Shown: one piece after another, positions 40,009 to 50,074 of the stretch
Numbering within the stretch: position 1 is the stretch's first letter
How the letters are laid out: each line of letters opens with the position of its first letter
NCBI RefSeq assembly: GCF_019237615.1
Contig: NZ_JAFAGT010000061.1
Coordinates: 1-64,000, forward strand
Reading direction: 5' to 3'
DNA from: Roseateles sp.
Lineage (GTDB): Bacteria > Pseudomonadota > Gammaproteobacteria > Burkholderiales > Burkholderiaceae_C
Length of the DNA: 64,000 bases
The notes under the pieces: model-generated
Databases searched by the model: none
The model's input: the letters and a program-made list of their open reading frames with translations, nothing else
Told to the model about the DNA's origin: nothing
Program-made: the position numbers and the translations under genes

Positions 40009-41340
40009 TCAGTCCTGCACCACCGCCGCCGCCTGCAGCCGCTTGTTCACCCGCAGCGCCAGCAGCGTGCAGACCACGCCGGACAGCAGGTAGACGCTGA
40101 CCGACACCAGGCCGAAGCGCGACGACAGGAACAGCACGACCACCGGCGCGAAGGCTGCGCCCAGCAGCCAGGCCATGTCGGCCGTCAGCGCGGCGCCGGT
40201 GTAGCGGAAATGCGGCAGGAAGTTGGACGTCACCGAGCCCGCCGCCTGACCGTAGGACAGGCCCAGCAGCACGAAGCCGACCAGGATGAAGGCTGCCTGG
40301 CCCGGCTTGCCGCCGCCCAGCATGAAGGGGGCGAACAGCGCGAACACGCCGATGGCGACGGCCAGTGCCCCCAGGAAGCTGCGCCGGCCGATGCGGTCGG
40401 CGATGAGGCCGGACATGGGCATTGCCGCGGCAGCGAAGGCGGCGCCCAGCAGCTCCATCTTCATGAAGTCCTCGACGCCCTGGTCGGCGAACAGCGCCAC
40501 CCAGGACAGCGGGAACACCGTCACCAGGTGGAAGAGGGCGTAGCTGGCCAGCGCGGCAAAGGCGCCGATGGCGATGTGGTGGCCTTGCGCCGGCAGCAGC
40601 TCGCGCAGATAGGCGGGATCCAGCTCATGCTCCTCCATGCGCTTCTCGTACTCGTGCGTGACGACCAGGCGCAGCCGCGCAAACAGTGCGACGACGTTGA
40701 TTGCGAAGGCCGTGAAGAACGGGAAGCGCCAGCCCCAGGAGAGGAAGTCCTTGGCATCCAGGCTGCCGTAGACGTACAAGAACACGCCCGAGGCAACGAA
40801 GAAGCCCAGCGGCGCGCCGAGCTGGCCCAGCATGGCGTACCAGCCGCGCCGGTGCGGCGGGGCGTTCAGGGCCAGCAGCGAGGGCAGGCCGTCCCAGGAT
40901 CCGCCCAGGGCCAGGCCCTGGCCCACACGGGCCAGCGCCAGCAGCAAGATGGCCATGCCGCCGACATCGGCGTAGCTGGGCAGCAGGCCCATGCCGACCG
41001 TGGAGCAGCCAAGCAGGAAGAGGGCGGCGGTGAGCTTGGTCGAGCGGCCGAAATGGCGCTGGATGGACATGCCGATCAGCGTGCCGACCGGTCGGACGAC
41101 GAACGCCAGCGCAAAGACCAGGAACGCGTAGAGGGTGCCAGTCAGGCGGTCGGCGAAGGGGAAGAAGAGGTGGGGGAAGACCAGCACCGAGGCGATGCCG
41201 AAGACGAAGAAGTCGAAATACTCGGACGCCCGGCCGATGATGACGCCCACGGCGATGTCGCCGGGGGCCAGGTCCTCGTCCGCGTGGGGGGCTGCAGGCC
41301 CGGATTGGGGGCTGTGGAGGGTACTGCTTGCGGTTGCCAT
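40009..41340 (-). CDS. MFS transporter, MHS (metabolite:H+ symporter) type
   Basis: 443-residue inner-membrane transporter with about 12 predicted helices. The early ASEYFDFFVFGIASVLVFP and the loop GMSIQRHFGRSTKLTAAL match the MHS/proline-betaine type (PF00083/PF07690). GQGLALGGSWDGLPSLLALN is close to the family's helix 5 motif. The substrate cannot be told from sequence. It diverges from cyoA over a 113-bp region that contains two palindromes, so the two may be co-regulated. Confidence 0.88.
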   Translation of the reverse strand: MATASSTLHSPQSGPAAPHADEDLAPGDIAVGVIIGRASEYFDFFVFGIASVLVFPHLFFPFADRLTGTLYAFLVFALAFVVRPVGTLIGMSIQRHFGRSTKLTAALFLLGCSTVGMGLLPSYADVGGMAILLLALARVGQGLALGGSWDGLPSLLALNAPPHRRGWYAMLGQLGAPLGFFVASGVFLYVYGSLDAKDFLSWGWRFPFFTAFAINVVALFARLRLVVTHEYEKRMEEHELDPAYLRELLPAQGHHIAIGAFAALASYALFHLVTVFPLSWVALFADQGVEDFMKMELLGAAFAAAAMPMSGLIADRIGRRSFLGALAVAIGVFALFAPFMLGGGKPGQAAFILVGFVLLGLSYGQAAGSVTSNFLPHFRYTGAALTADMAWLLGAAFAPVVVLFLSSRFGLVSVSVYLLSGVVCTLLALRVNKRLQAAAVVQD

Positions 41341-41365
41341 TTGGGCTTGTCTCCGTCTGTGCCTA

Positions 41366-41402
41366 GGACAAAATGTCCAATCGTTGATTTAGCGCAATCA
41401 AC
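41366..41402. promoter_or_regulatory. two palindromes in the MFS/cyoA divergent region
   Basis: GGACA-AAA-TGTCC (41366-41378) is followed by GTTGATT-TAGCGC-AATCAAC (41383-41402). The second resembles an FNR/Anr site (TTGAT..ATCAA) but its spacer is 8 bp instead of 4, so I do not call it one. TACATT at 41405-41410 could be the cyoA -10. The binding proteins are unknown; oxygen or redox regulators are the natural candidates. Confidence 0.5.
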
Positions 41403-41453
41403 TTACATTCCGTCATAGCACGCAAGATCGTTAACCCTCGCGCGCCTCTCAGG

Positions 41454-42524
41454 ATGTACCCCAATAAGACTCTCCTTTGTCGCATTCCGGTCTTGATGGC
41501 CGGCCTGCTGCTCGCCGGCTGCAACGCCGTCGTGATGAAGCCGCACGGCGACATCGCACAACAGCAAGCCCAGCTCATCGTCACCTCGACGCTGCTCATG
41601 ATGCTGATCATCGTCCCGGTGATCGCGCTGACGCTGTTCTTTGCATACCGTTACCGGCAGTCCAACACCGAGGCGACCTACACGCCGGACTGGGATCATT
41701 CCACGCGCCTGGAACTCATCATCTGGGGGGCGCCGCTGCTGATCATCATCGCGCTGGGCGCGATCACCTGGATCAGCACGCACAAGCTGGACCCCTTCCG
41801 CCCGCTGGACCGCATTGCTGCAGACAAGCCGCTGGCCGCCGACGTGAAGCCGCTGGAGGTCTACGTGGTGTCCATGGACTGGAAGTGGCTCTTCATCTAT
41901 CCGGAGCAGGGCGTCGCGACCGTCAACGAGCTGGCTGCGCCGGTGGATCGGCCCATCCATTTCCGCTTCACGTCCACGTCGGTGATGAACACCTTCTACG
42001 TGCCGGCGCTGGCCGGCATGATCTACACGATGCCGGGCATGGAGACGCAGCTGCACGCCGTCATCAACAAGGCCGGCGTCTACGACGGCCTGTCGGCCAA
42101 CTACAGCGGCGCGGGCTTCTCGGGCATGCGTTTCAAGTTCCACGGCCTGTCGGATGAGGAATTCGCGCGCTGGGTCGATGGCAACAAGACCGGCGGCAGC
42201 GCGCTGACCCGTGCCGACTACCTCCAGCTCGAACAGCCCAGCGCCAAGGAGCCCGTGCGCCGCTTCGCCAGTGTGGAGCCCGGCCTGTGGAGCGCCATCG
42301 TCGACCGCTGCGTCGACGGCAAGAAGATGTGCGCCAGCCAGATGATGGCCATCGACGCCGCCGGCGGTGCCGGCAAGGGCGGCGTGGCAAGCACCATGCG
42401 CAGCCCCTGGCGCGACGCTGACGGCGTGCAGCGCGAGCGCACCGTCGTCGCCGGGCTGTGCACGCCCACCAATCCGCTGGGCCTGCCCATCGAGACGGCT
42501 TCCGCCGCCACGCCGAAGAACTGA
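41454..42524 (+). CDS. cyoA: cytochrome bo3 ubiquinol oxidase subunit II
   Basis: 356-residue subunit II of the cytochrome bo3 quinol oxidase. A lipoprotein signal ends in LLLAGC (Cys at about 23), two transmembrane helices follow (about 45-65 and 85-105), then a periplasmic cupredoxin domain. The CuA-binding cysteines of cytochrome c oxidases are missing in the corresponding loop ([15 protein letters not shown]), which marks a quinol oxidase. The C-terminal CyoA-specific extension is present. First gene of the cyoABCD-SURF1-kinase-regulator run. Confidence 0.95.
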   Translation: MYPNKTLLCRIPVLMAGLLLAGCNAVVMKPHGDIAQQQAQLIVTSTLLMMLIIVPVIALTLFFAYRYRQSNTEATYTPDWDHSTRLELIIWGAPLLIIIALGAITWISTHKLDPFRPLDRIAADKPLAADVKPLEVYVVSMDWKWLFIYPEQGVATVNELAAPVDRPIHFRFTSTSVMNTFYVPALAGMIYTMPGMETQLHAVINKAGVYDGLSANYSGAGFSGMRFKFHGLSDEEFARWVDGNKTGGSALTRADYLQLEQPSAKEPVRRFASVEPGLWSAIVDRCVDGKKMCASQMMAIDAAGGAGKGGVASTMRSPWRDADGVQRERTVVAGLCTPTNPLGLPIETASAATPKN

Positions 42525-42532
42525 GTCTGCCG

Positions 42533-44551
42533 ATGTCCACTGCACAACACCAGGCTGCTGTCGAGCAGCTCCACCCCATCCTCGGCCGCCTCGGCTGGGA
42601 CGCGATCCCCTACCACGAGCCCATCCTCGTCGGCACCTTTGCCGCCGTGGCACTGGGCGGCCTCTTCGTGCTGGCGCTGCTGACGAAGTTCCGCCTCTGG
42701 GGACCGCTGTGGCGTGACTGGATCACCAGCATCGACCACAAGAAGATCGGCATCATGTACATCGTGCTGGGCGTCGTGATGCTGCTGCGCGGCTTCGCCG
42801 ACGCCATCATGATGCGCGCCCACCAGGCCATGGCCTTCGGTGACAACGCCGGCTTCCTGCCGCCGCACCACTACGACCAGGTCTTCACGGCGCACGGCGT
42901 CATCATGATCTTCTTCGTCGCCATGCCGCTGGTGACTGGCTTCATGAACTACATCGTGCCGCTGCAGATCGGCGCGCGCGACGTGGCCTTCCCGTTCCTG
43001 AACAACTTCAGCTTCTGGATGACGGCTGGCGGCGCCATCCTGGTGATGATCTCGCTGTTCATCGGCGAGTTCGCCAAGACAGGCTGGCTGGCCTACCCGC
43101 CGCTGTCCGGCATCCTTGCCAGCCCTGACGTGGGGGTGGACTACTACGTGTGGGCGCTGCAGATCGCGGGGGTGGGCACGACGCTGTCGGGCATCAACCT
43201 GGTCGCCACCATCATCAAGATGCGCGCGCCCGGCATGACCATGATGAAGATGCCCGTCTTCACGTGGACTTCGCTGTGCACCAACGTGCTCATCGTCGCA
43301 ACCTTCCCGGTGCTGGCCGCCACGCTGGCGCTGCTGACCGCTGACCGCTATCTGGGCACCAACTTCTTCACGAACGACCTCGGCGGCAACGCCATGCTGT
43401 ACGTGAACCTGATCTGGATCTGGGGCCACCCCGAGGTCTACATCCTGGTGCTGCCGGCGTTCGGCATCTTCTCGGAGATCGTGTCCACCTTCAGCCGCAA
43501 GAAGCTGTTCGGCTACGCGTCCATGGTCTATGCGACAGTGGTCATCACCATCCTGTCCTACCTTGTCTGGCTGCACCACTTCTTCACGATGGGCTCGGGT
43601 GCCAGCGTGAACTCGTTCTTCGGCATCACGACGATGATCATCTCGATCCCAACGGGCGCGAAGATCTTCAACTGGCTGTTCACGATGTACCGCGGCCGCA
43701 TCAAGTTCGATGTGCCGATGCTGTGGACCGTGGGCTTCATGGTCACCTTCGTCATCGGTGGCATGACCGGCGTGCTGCTGGCCGTGCCGGCGGCGGACTT
43801 CGTGCTGCACAACAGCCTGTTCCTGATCGCCCACTTCCACAACGTCATCATCGGTGGCGTGGTGTTCGGCGCCTTCGCCGGCATCAACTACTGGTTCCCG
43901 AAGGCCTTCGGTTTCCGCCTGGACGCGTTCTGGGGCAAGGTGTCGTTCTGGTGCTGGCTGATCGGCTTCTGGGTCGCGTTCATGCCGCTGTACGTGCTGG
44001 GCCTGATGGGTGTCACGCGCCGCGTGAGCCACTTCGACGACCCGTCGCTGCAGATCTGGTTCATCGTCGCCGCGATCGGTGGCGCCATCATCGCCTGCGG
44101 CATCGCCGCCTTCCTGATCCAGATCGGCGTCAGCATCCTGCGCCGCAAGGAGCTGGCCGACACGACCGGCGACGTCTGGGGCGGCCGCACGCTGGAATGG
44201 TCCACGGCCTCGCCGCCGCCGGACTACAACTTCGCCTTCACGCCCATCGCCCATGACATGGACGCCTGGCACGACATGAAGCAGCGCGGTGTCGAGCGTC
44301 CGACGAAGGGCTTCGTGGCCATCCACATGCCCAGGAACACGGGCGCCGGCTTCGTCATCGGCATGCTGGCCACGGCCATGGGCTTCGCGCTGATCTGGCA
44401 CATGTACTGGATCGCCGCGGTGGGCTTCGCCGCCACCGTCATCGCCGCCATCGTGCACACCTTCAACTACAACCGCGACTACCACATCCCGGCCGACGCG
44501 GTGACCCGGACCGAGGACGAGCGCACGCGCGCCCTCGCCGCGGCCGCCTGA
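42533..44551 (+). CDS. cyoB: cytochrome bo3 ubiquinol oxidase subunit I
   Basis: 672-residue catalytic heme-copper oxidase subunit, proton-pumping. The CuB/heme region [20 protein letters not shown] contains the His-Tyr cross-link, WLHHFFTMG the two CuB histidines and [15 protein letters not shown] the heme ligands. About 15 transmembrane segments and an intact C-terminal part (EDER) are present. Length is close to E. coli CyoB (663). The ATG at 42533 gives the N-terminus expected for CyoB, and the gene begins 8 bp after cyoA ends. Confidence 0.97.
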   Translation: MSTAQHQAAVEQLHPILGRLGWDAIPYHEPILVGTFAAVALGGLFVLALLTKFRLWGPLWRDWITSIDHKKIGIMYIVLGVVMLLRGFADAIMMRAHQAMAFGDNAGFLPPHHYDQVFTAHGVIMIFFVAMPLVTGFMNYIVPLQIGARDVAFPFLNNFSFWMTAGGAILVMISLFIGEFAKTGWLAYPPLSGILASPDVGVDYYVWALQIAGVGTTLSGINLVATIIKMRAPGMTMMKMPVFTWTSLCTNVLIVATFPVLAATLALLTADRYLGTNFFTNDLGGNAMLYVNLIWIWGHPEVYILVLPAFGIFSEIVSTFSRKKLFGYASMVYATVVITILSYLVWLHHFFTMGSGASVNSFFGITTMIISIPTGAKIFNWLFTMYRGRIKFDVPMLWTVGFMVTFVIGGMTGVLLAVPAADFVLHNSLFLIAHFHNVIIGGVVFGAFAGINYWFPKAFGFRLDAFWGKVSFWCWLIGFWVAFMPLYVLGLMGVTRRVSHFDDPSLQIWFIVAAIGGAIIACGIAAFLIQIGVSILRRKELADTTGDVWGGRTLEWSTASPPPDYNFAFTPIAHDMDAWHDMKQRGVERPTKGFVAIHMPRNTGAGFVIGMLATAMGFALIWHMYWIAAVGFAATVIAAIVHTFNYNRDYHIPADAVTRTEDERTRALAAAA

Positions 44552-44566
44552 CCGGGAGAACCCGAC

Positions 44567-45190
44567 ATGTCTGCAACCATTGCCACCCATGTGAACGGCG
44601 CGCCGGTCTATTACGACCGCAGTGGAGAGCACCACCCGCCCAACAGCACCATGCTGGGCTTCTGGCTCTACCTGATGAGCGACTGCCTCGTCTTCGCGGT
44701 GCTGTTCGCCGTCTACGCCGTGCTGGGCCGCAGCTATGCGGCCGGCCCGTCGGGCGCCGACCTGTTCGACCTGCCGCTGGTGGCCGCCAACACCGCGCTG
44801 CTGCTGTTCTCGTCCATCACCTACGGCTTCGCGATGATCGCGATGCAGGCCCGCAAGAAGGGCCAGCTGCTGGCCTGGCTGGCCGTCACGGGCCTGTTCG
44901 GCCTGGGCTTCCTGGGCATCGAACTGTACGAGTTCGCCCACCTCATCCACGAGGGGGCCGGCCCGCAGCGCAGCGCCTTCCTGTCCAGCTTCTTCACGCT
45001 GGTCGCCACGCACGGCCTGCACGTCACGTTCGGCTGCATCTGGCTGGTCACGCTGATGGTCCAGGTGCGCAAGCTGGGTCTCACGCCCGCCAACCGCCGC
45101 CGGCTGATGTGCCTGTCGATGTTCTGGCACTTCCTGGACGTCGTCTGGATCGGCGTCTTCACCTTCGTCTACCTGATGGGAGCGCTGTGA
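44567..45190 (+). CDS. cyoC: cytochrome bo3 ubiquinol oxidase subunit III
   Basis: 207-residue five-helix subunit III. LGFWLYLMSDCLVFAVLFAV and FGLGFLGIELYEFAHLIHEG are CyoC-like, with TLVATHGLHVTFGCIW as the family histidine segment. Stop overlaps the cyoD start by one base (TGATG). Confidence 0.95.
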   Translation: MSATIATHVNGAPVYYDRSGEHHPPNSTMLGFWLYLMSDCLVFAVLFAVYAVLGRSYAAGPSGADLFDLPLVAANTALLLFSSITYGFAMIAMQARKKGQLLAWLAVTGLFGLGFLGIELYEFAHLIHEGAGPQRSAFLSSFFTLVATHGLHVTFGCIWLVTLMVQVRKLGLTPANRRRLMCLSMFWHFLDVVWIGVFTFVYLMGAL

Positions 45191-45582
45191 TGGCGGCCAA
45201 CCACGACCACGCCCACCACGGCGATGACCATCTCGACGGCGAGGCGGACTTCCACGTCAGCTTCAAGGGCTATGCGATCGGCTTCATCCTGTCCGTCATC
45301 CTGACCGCCATCCCCTTCTGGCTCGTCATGGGCAAGGTGCTGCCCAGCCCCAAGATGACCGGCTTCGTCATCCTCGGCTTCGCGGCCGTGCAGATGGTCG
45401 TGCACATGATCTATTTCCTGCACATGAACGCCAAGGTCGAGGGCGGCTGGTCCATGCTGGCCCTGCTGTTCACGGTGGCGCTGGTCGCCATCATGCTGGC
45501 CGGCTCGGTCTGGGTCATGTTCCACATGAACACCAACATGATGCCGACGCCCGACCCCGCGGCGATGCGCAACATGCCTTGA
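45190..45582 (+). CDS. cyoD: cytochrome bo3 ubiquinol oxidase subunit IV
   Basis: 130-residue small subunit with three transmembrane helices (about 30-50, 57-77 and 88-110). A His-rich N-terminus (NHDHAHHGDDH) precedes SFKGYAIGFILSVILTAIPF, and VQMVVHMIYFLHMN matches CyoD. One-base overlap with cyoC supports the ATG at 45190. Followed 1 bp later by SURF1. Confidence 0.94.
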   Translation: MAANHDHAHHGDDHLDGEADFHVSFKGYAIGFILSVILTAIPFWLVMGKVLPSPKMTGFVILGFAAVQMVVHMIYFLHMNAKVEGGWSMLALLFTVALVAIMLAGSVWVMFHMNTNMMPTPDPAAMRNMP

Positions 45583-45583
45583 C

Positions 45584-46291
45584 ATGGGTCGTGCCGCGCG
45601 CGTCGTCCTGATCGTCAGCGCGGCACTGGCCAGCCTGGGATTTCTGGCGCTGGCCGCCTGGCAGTTCCAGCGCCTGGCCTGGAAGGAAGACCTCATCGCC
45701 CGCGTCGAGCGGCGGCTGCAGGCCGAGCCGGTGGCGCCGCCACCGGCTTTTGCCGTTGTGGCCCAGGCCGACGAATACCGCCGCCTGCGCCTGCATGGCC
45801 GCTTCGAGCCGAGCGAGGTGCTGGTGCAGGCCACGACGGAGCTGGGTGGTGGCCACTGGGTCATGGCGCCGATGCGCCTGGACGACGGCAGCGTGGTACT
45901 CGTCAACCGCGGCTTCGTGCCGCCCGAGCAGCGCGCGCCCGAGCGCCATGCCGCGCCTGCCGGTCCCATCGAGCTGGTGGGCCTGTTGCGCCTGACCGAG
46001 ACCGGCGGCGGCCCGCTGCGCCGCAACGAGCCGGCCGCGGGCCGCTGGTACTCGCGCGACGTGGCCGGCATCGCGGCGCAGTTGGGCCTTGCCGGCCCGG
46101 TCGCCCCCTTCTTTGTCGACGAGTCCGCCGACCCCGCCCAGCCGCGGCGCTGGCCGCGCCCCGGCCTGACGGTGCTGCGTTTCGCCAACAATCACGCCGT
46201 CTACGCCATCACCTGGCTGGCGCTTGCGGCCATGGCCGCCGCCGCGGCCGTCTACCTGGTCCGCGAGGAGCGCCGGCGCGCGCCGTCTTGA
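45584..46291 (+). CDS. SURF1 family oxidase assembly protein
   Basis: 235-residue membrane protein of the SURF1/Shy1 family, which aids assembly and heme insertion of heme-copper oxidases. An N-terminal helix (about 5-23), a periplasmic domain (about 30-205: EYRRLRLHGRFEPSE, VLVNRGFVPPE, PVAPFFVDE) and a C-terminal helix (NNHAVYAITWLALAAMAA). It starts 1 bp after cyoD and ends inside the start of the kinase gene. Dedicated to this oxidase by position. Confidence 0.92.
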   Translation: MGRAARVVLIVSAALASLGFLALAAWQFQRLAWKEDLIARVERRLQAEPVAPPPAFAVVAQADEYRRLRLHGRFEPSEVLVQATTELGGGHWVMAPMRLDDGSVVLVNRGFVPPEQRAPERHAAPAGPIELVGLLRLTETGGGPLRRNEPAAGRWYSRDVAGIAAQLGLAGPVAPFFVDESADPAQPRRWPRPGLTVLRFANNHAVYAITWLALAAMAAAAAVYLVREERRRAPS

Positions 46292-47637
46292 AAACCACGC
46301 CTGCCCCCGTCATCGCCCAGCCTGCCGCCGAAGCCGTCGGCGTCGCCCCCGAGCGCCGCGCCGGCCGCGCCAACCTGCGCCAGCTCATCGAGCTGCGCTG
46401 GCTGGCCGTCGGCGGCCAGCTCGCTACGGTGCTGGTCGTGCATGCTGGCCTGGGCATCGCGCTGCCCTGGGCCGAGATGCTCAGCCTGCTGGGCATACTC
46501 GTCGCCTTCAACCTGTTCAGCCTGTGGCGCAACCGGCTCGCGCAGCCGGTGTCGCAGATCGAGCTCTGCGTCGCGCTGCTGGTGGACGTGGGCGTGCTGA
46601 CGGGCCAGCTCTACCTGGCTGGTGGCAGCGACAACCCCTTCATCTACCTCTATCTGCTGCAGGTCGCCGTCGCCTCGGTGCTGCTGCGGCCGGGCTATCT
46701 GCTGGCCGTCATCGTCAGCACGGTGTCGGGCTTCGTGCTGCTGATGCAGTGGCACCGCCCGCTGCTGCTGGACGCCTCCACGCCGACGACGCTGTCGCCC
46801 AACTACCTCGGCGGCCTGCTGCTGTGCTTCGTGCTCAACGTGGGCCTGCTCAGCGTCTTCATCGTGCGCATCAACCGCAACCTGCGCCAGCGCGATGCCG
46901 AGCTGGCCGAGCTGCAACAGCGCGCGGCCGAGGAGGTGCACATCCTGCGCATGGGCCTGCTTGCCAGCGGTGCGGCGCACGAACTCGGCACGCCGCTGGC
47001 CACGCTCAGCGTCATCCTGGGCGACTGGGCCCATATGGCGCCTTTCGCCGCCGAGCCCGAGCTGCGCGAGGAGATCGACGAGATGCAGCGTCAGATCCTG
47101 CGCTGCAAGGCCATCGTCACCGGCATCCTGATGTCGGCCGGCGAGATGCGCGGCGAAGCGCCGCAACTGACGACGCTGCAGGTCTTCATTGACGGCCTGG
47201 CCGACGGCTGGCGCGCCGCCCATCCGATGGCCGAACTGGCGGTGCGCTGCGAACACCTGCCGGATGCACAGATCATCTCGGACAGCGCGCTGCAGCAGGT
47301 CATCGGCAACCTGCTGGACAATGCCGCAGAGGCCGCCCCCGGCACGCCGCTGACGCTGTTGGCCAGTTGCCCGGACGAGGAGACGCTGACGCTGAGCGTG
47401 CTCGACGAAGGTCCCGGCTTCGACGACGAGCGCCTCAAGCATTTCGGCGACCCCTACCAGAGCAGCAAGGGCCAGCCCGGTCGCGGCATGGGCCTGTTCC
47501 TGTCGGTCAACGTCGCGCGCACCCTGGGTGGCCGGCTGCAGGCGCGCAACCGCGACGGCGGCGGCGCCGAGGTCGTGCTGACGCTGCCGTTGGCGTCGCT
47601 GCTGCCTCGACAATCCCCTCCCGATGCTCGCCGCTGA
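46288..47637 (+). CDS. regB: RegB/PrrB/ActS-type redox sensor histidine kinase
   Basis: 449-residue membrane histidine kinase. About six transmembrane helices (about 37-195) include the quinone-sensing heptapeptide GGSDNPF at 112-118, the GGxxNPF motif of RegB. The H-box ASGAAHELGTPLATL gives phosphoacceptor His231. A lone cysteine at 273 (LRCKAIVTG) matches the redox-active cysteine of Rhodobacter RegB. The HATPase domain has VIGNLLDNAAEAA and DEGPGFDDE. The start is a TTG overlapping the SURF1 stop (TTGA); no ATG lies at the right distance, so the exact start is uncertain. The regulator gene overlaps its 3' end by 14 bp. Confidence 0.88.
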   Translation: MKTTPAPVIAQPAAEAVGVAPERRAGRANLRQLIELRWLAVGGQLATVLVVHAGLGIALPWAEMLSLLGILVAFNLFSLWRNRLAQPVSQIELCVALLVDVGVLTGQLYLAGGSDNPFIYLYLLQVAVASVLLRPGYLLAVIVSTVSGFVLLMQWHRPLLLDASTPTTLSPNYLGGLLLCFVLNVGLLSVFIVRINRNLRQRDAELAELQQRAAEEVHILRMGLLASGAAHELGTPLATLSVILGDWAHMAPFAAEPELREEIDEMQRQILRCKAIVTGILMSAGEMRGEAPQLTTLQVFIDGLADGWRAAHPMAELAVRCEHLPDAQIISDSALQQVIGNLLDNAAEAAPGTPLTLLASCPDEETLTLSVLDEGPGFDDERLKHFGDPYQSSKGQPGRGMGLFLSVNVARTLGGRLQARNRDGGGAEVVLTLPLASLLPRQSPPDARR

Positions 47638-48184
47638 AGAAGACCGTTTCCTGCTGATCGTCGAGGACGACGACAGCTTCGCCCGCACGCTGACCCGCTC
47701 CTTCGAGCGCCGTGGCTGGCGCGTCATGCGCGCCACCGGCCTGGACGACATGAAGGCCTTGCTGGATGCGCTGCCCGAGGACGAGGAACTTGGCCATGCC
47801 GTCGTGGACCTCAAGCTCGCCGGCGGCGCCTCGGGCCTGGCCTGCGTGCAGGCCCTGCACGGCTGGGACCCGGAGGTGCTCATCGTCGTGCTGACCGGCT
47901 ATGCCAGCATCGCGACCGCCGTGGAAGCCATCAAGCTGGGTGCATGCCACTACCTCGCCAAGCCGGCCAACACCGACGACATCGAGGCCGCGTTCGCGCG
48001 TCGCCAGGGCGACGCCGACGTGGAGGTGACCGAGCGCCAGACCGCGTCCATCAAGACGCTGGAATGGGAGCGCATCCACGAGGTGCTGGCCGAAACCGGC
48101 TTCAACATCAGCGAGACCGCGCGACGCCTGGGCATGCACCGGCGCACGCTGGCGCGCAAGCTCGAGAAGCAGCGGATCAAGTAG
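47624..48184 (+). CDS. regA: RegA/PrrA/ActR-type response regulator
   Basis: 186-residue response regulator. The receiver domain (about 8-125) has acidic residues EDDD at 14-17, phosphoacceptor Asp62 in [10 protein letters not shown] and Lys in [10 protein letters not shown] proline-less linker leads to a Fis-type helix-turn-helix (about 145-185: [20 protein letters not shown]), the RegA/PrrA/ActR arrangement. It shares a transcript with its kinase and lies behind the quinol oxidase genes, which it may control. It converges on the LLM oxidoreductase with an 8-bp overlap. Confidence 0.92.
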   Translation: MLAAEEDRFLLIVEDDDSFARTLTRSFERRGWRVMRATGLDDMKALLDALPEDEELGHAVVDLKLAGGASGLACVQALHGWDPEVLIVVLTGYASIATAVEAIKLGACHYLAKPANTDDIEAAFARRQGDADVEVTERQTASIKTLEWERIHEVLAETGFNISETARRLGMHRRTLARKLEKQRIK

Positions 48185-49172
48185 CGAGCCGCGCCAGCAG
48201 CTCATAGCTGCGCCGCCGCAGCGCGTGGTCGTGCACCGCGCAGGCCACGATGAACTCGTCCGCCTGCGTGCGCTCGCGTGTCGCGGCCAGGCCGGCACGT
48301 ACCGTCTCCGGCGAACCGACGACGGATTCGGACAGCATGCGTTGCACCTGCGCCTCCTCCATCGGATTCCACAGCGCCTCCATGCTCGCCACCGGCGGCG
48401 GCAGCTTGCCGCGACGGCCGCGCACCATGCCAAGGAAGCGCTGCTGGGCCGACGTGAACAGCCAGCGTGCCTCCTCGTCCGTCGGCGCGACGACGACGTT
48501 CAGCCCCACCATCGCATGCGGCCTGGGGTGGCGCACGCCGGGCTTGTAGGTCGCGCGGTAGATCTGCAGCGCCTGCATCAGCAGCTCCGGCGCGAAGTGC
48601 GACGCGAACGCGAACGGCAGGCCCAGGTAGGCCGCCAACTGCGCGCTGTAGAGGCTGGAGCCCAGCAGCCAGATCGGCACCTCCGTGCCCTGGCCCGGCA
48701 CGGCGCGCACCTGCGCCTCGGCGGCCACCGGCGCGAGATAGGCCTGCAGCTCCAGCACGTCGTTGGGGAATCCGTCCTCGCCCGTGCTCTCCAGGCTGCG
48801 GCGCAGCGCGCGCATCGTCGGCCGGTCTGTGCCCGGCGCACGGCCCAGCCCGAGGTCGATGCGGCCGGGGAAGAGCTCGGCCAGCGTACCGAACTGTTCG
48901 GCGATCGTCAGCGGCGCATGGTTGGGCAGCATGATGCCGCCCGCGCCGACGCGGATGCGGCGCGACGCGGCCGCGAGCTGGCCGATCAGCACCGCCGTGG
49001 CCGAGCTGGCCACGCCCTCCATGTTGTGGTGTTCGGCGACCCAGTAGCGCGCATAGCCCAGCTCGTCGGCGAGGCGCACGAGGTCCAGGCTGTTCAGCAG
49101 CGCTTCACGGGTGGTGGCGCCTTCGACGACAGGGGCCAGATCGAGGATGGAAAGCGGGGGCAGGGTAGACAT
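48177..49172 (-). CDS. LLM-class flavin-dependent oxidoreductase
   Basis: 331-residue bacterial luciferase-like flavin monooxygenase, most like the 'luciferase family oxidoreductase, group 1' (MsnO8/YvbT) type. Features: [20 protein letters not shown], the [17 protein letters not shown] segment, [20 protein letters not shown] and [15 protein letters not shown]2 is the likely cofactor; the substrate is unknown. Start at [14 protein letters not shown] chosen for the first strand; longer frames upstream lack homology. No flavin reductase is adjacent. Confidence 0.88.
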   Translation of the reverse strand: MSTLPPLSILDLAPVVEGATTREALLNSLDLVRLADELGYARYWVAEHHNMEGVASSATAVLIGQLAAASRRIRVGAGGIMLPNHAPLTIAEQFGTLAELFPGRIDLGLGRAPGTDRPTMRALRRSLESTGEDGFPNDVLELQAYLAPVAAEAQVRAVPGQGTEVPIWLLGSSLYSAQLAAYLGLPFAFASHFAPELLMQALQIYRATYKPGVRHPRPHAMVGLNVVVAPTDEEARWLFTSAQQRFLGMVRGRRGKLPPPVASMEALWNPMEEAQVQRMLSESVVGSPETVRAGLAATRERTQADEFIVACAVHDHALRRRSYELLARLAT

Positions 49173-49204
49173 GGCGGCATCTTGCCGCCAGCCCCTTGGC
49201 CCCG

Positions 49205-50074
49205 TCAGGGCAGGGGCTTGCGCAGCCGTGCGTGGAGCCAGGGGCCGAGGCGAGCCTGGTAGGCCTGGGCGTCGAAGTCGTGCAGATCGACATGGGCCGC
49301 GCCGTTCACGGGCCACAGCGTCTTGGGCGGCGGCGCGGCGTCGAAGAGCCGTTCGGTCTCGGGCCAGCGTGTGTGCCGGTCTGCGGTGCCGGCGGCGATC
49401 AGGAGCGGCGCGCGGACCATGGCTATGGCGTCCACGGGCCGCAGCTGCGCCGCGCTCAGGTCCAGCCGCAGCGGCAACTGCACCAGCAGCAGCGGCGCCA
49501 GCAGCCGGCCGGCCAGCTGCCCCAGGCGCATCGCGAGGCGATCCTGCACGGCGTCTTCTATGGTGGGGTAGACCGACTCCAGCACCAGTGCATCCAGCTC
49601 GGGCTGACGTTCGGCAAACAGCAGCGCGGCGCCGCCCAGCGACACACCGATGGCGCCGATCTTCTCGCCGGGCAGCCTGTTACGCAGCCAGGCCAGCGCG
49701 GCGTCTGCGCCCGTGGCCTCGCGGCGGCCGAACGTGATGCGATCGCCGCTGCTCGCGCCATGCGCCGGCAGGTCGACGAGGAGGCTGGCGATGCCCTCGC
49801 GCTGCAGCCAGCTTGCGCGCGCCAGCATCTGCAGCCGGTTGCCGCGCACGCCGTGCAGCAGCAACGCGGCGCCCTCGCCGGCACGGCCGGGCAGGAGCCA
49901 GCCGCAGACCTGCTGGCCGTTGCCGTAGGGGATGCGCACCTGTTCCGCCCGGACGCCGGCAGGCAGCTGGGGCAGGGTCGCGCGAGCCGGGCGCGTCAGG
50001 AATTCCCCGGCGACCAGGCCCAGTATCACCAGGCCGGCCATTAGCAGGCAGCCGCCGATCAGGAGTTGTCGCAT
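49205..50074 (-). CDS. membrane-anchored alpha/beta hydrolase
   Basis: 289-residue protein: an N-terminal hydrophobic anchor (about 4-24) and an alpha/beta hydrolase domain. [13 protein letters not shown] forms the oxyanion region. The nucleophile elbow is [10 protein letters not shown] (Ser near 146), and the aspartate and histidine fall in [10 protein letters not shown] and [11 protein letters not shown]. Resembles the BAAT/YpfH-like 'exosortase-free' hydrolases of unknown substrate. The ATG at 50074 lies 16 bp inside the upstream GNAT gene, so all three genes of this unit overlap. Confidence 0.83.
   Translation of the reverse strand: MRQLLIGGCLLMAGLVILGLVAGEFLTRPARATLPQLPAGVRAEQVRIPYGNGQQVCGWLLPGRAGEGAALLLHGVRGNRLQMLARASWLQREGIASLLVDLPAHGASSGDRITFGRREATGADAALAWLRNRLPGEKIGAIGVSLGGAALLFAERQPELDALVLESVYPTIEDAVQDRLAMRLGQLAGRLLAPLLLVQLPLRLDLSAAQLRPVDAIAMVRAPLLIAAGTADRHTRWPETERLFDAAPPPKTLWPVNGAAHVDLHDFDAQAYQARLGPWLHARLRKPLP

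Noticed and set aside
41383-41402. FNR/Anr box before cyoA
   Set aside because: The half-sites TTGAT and ATCAA are there but 8 bp apart instead of the 4 bp needed for FNR-type proteins. It was kept as an unassigned palindrome.
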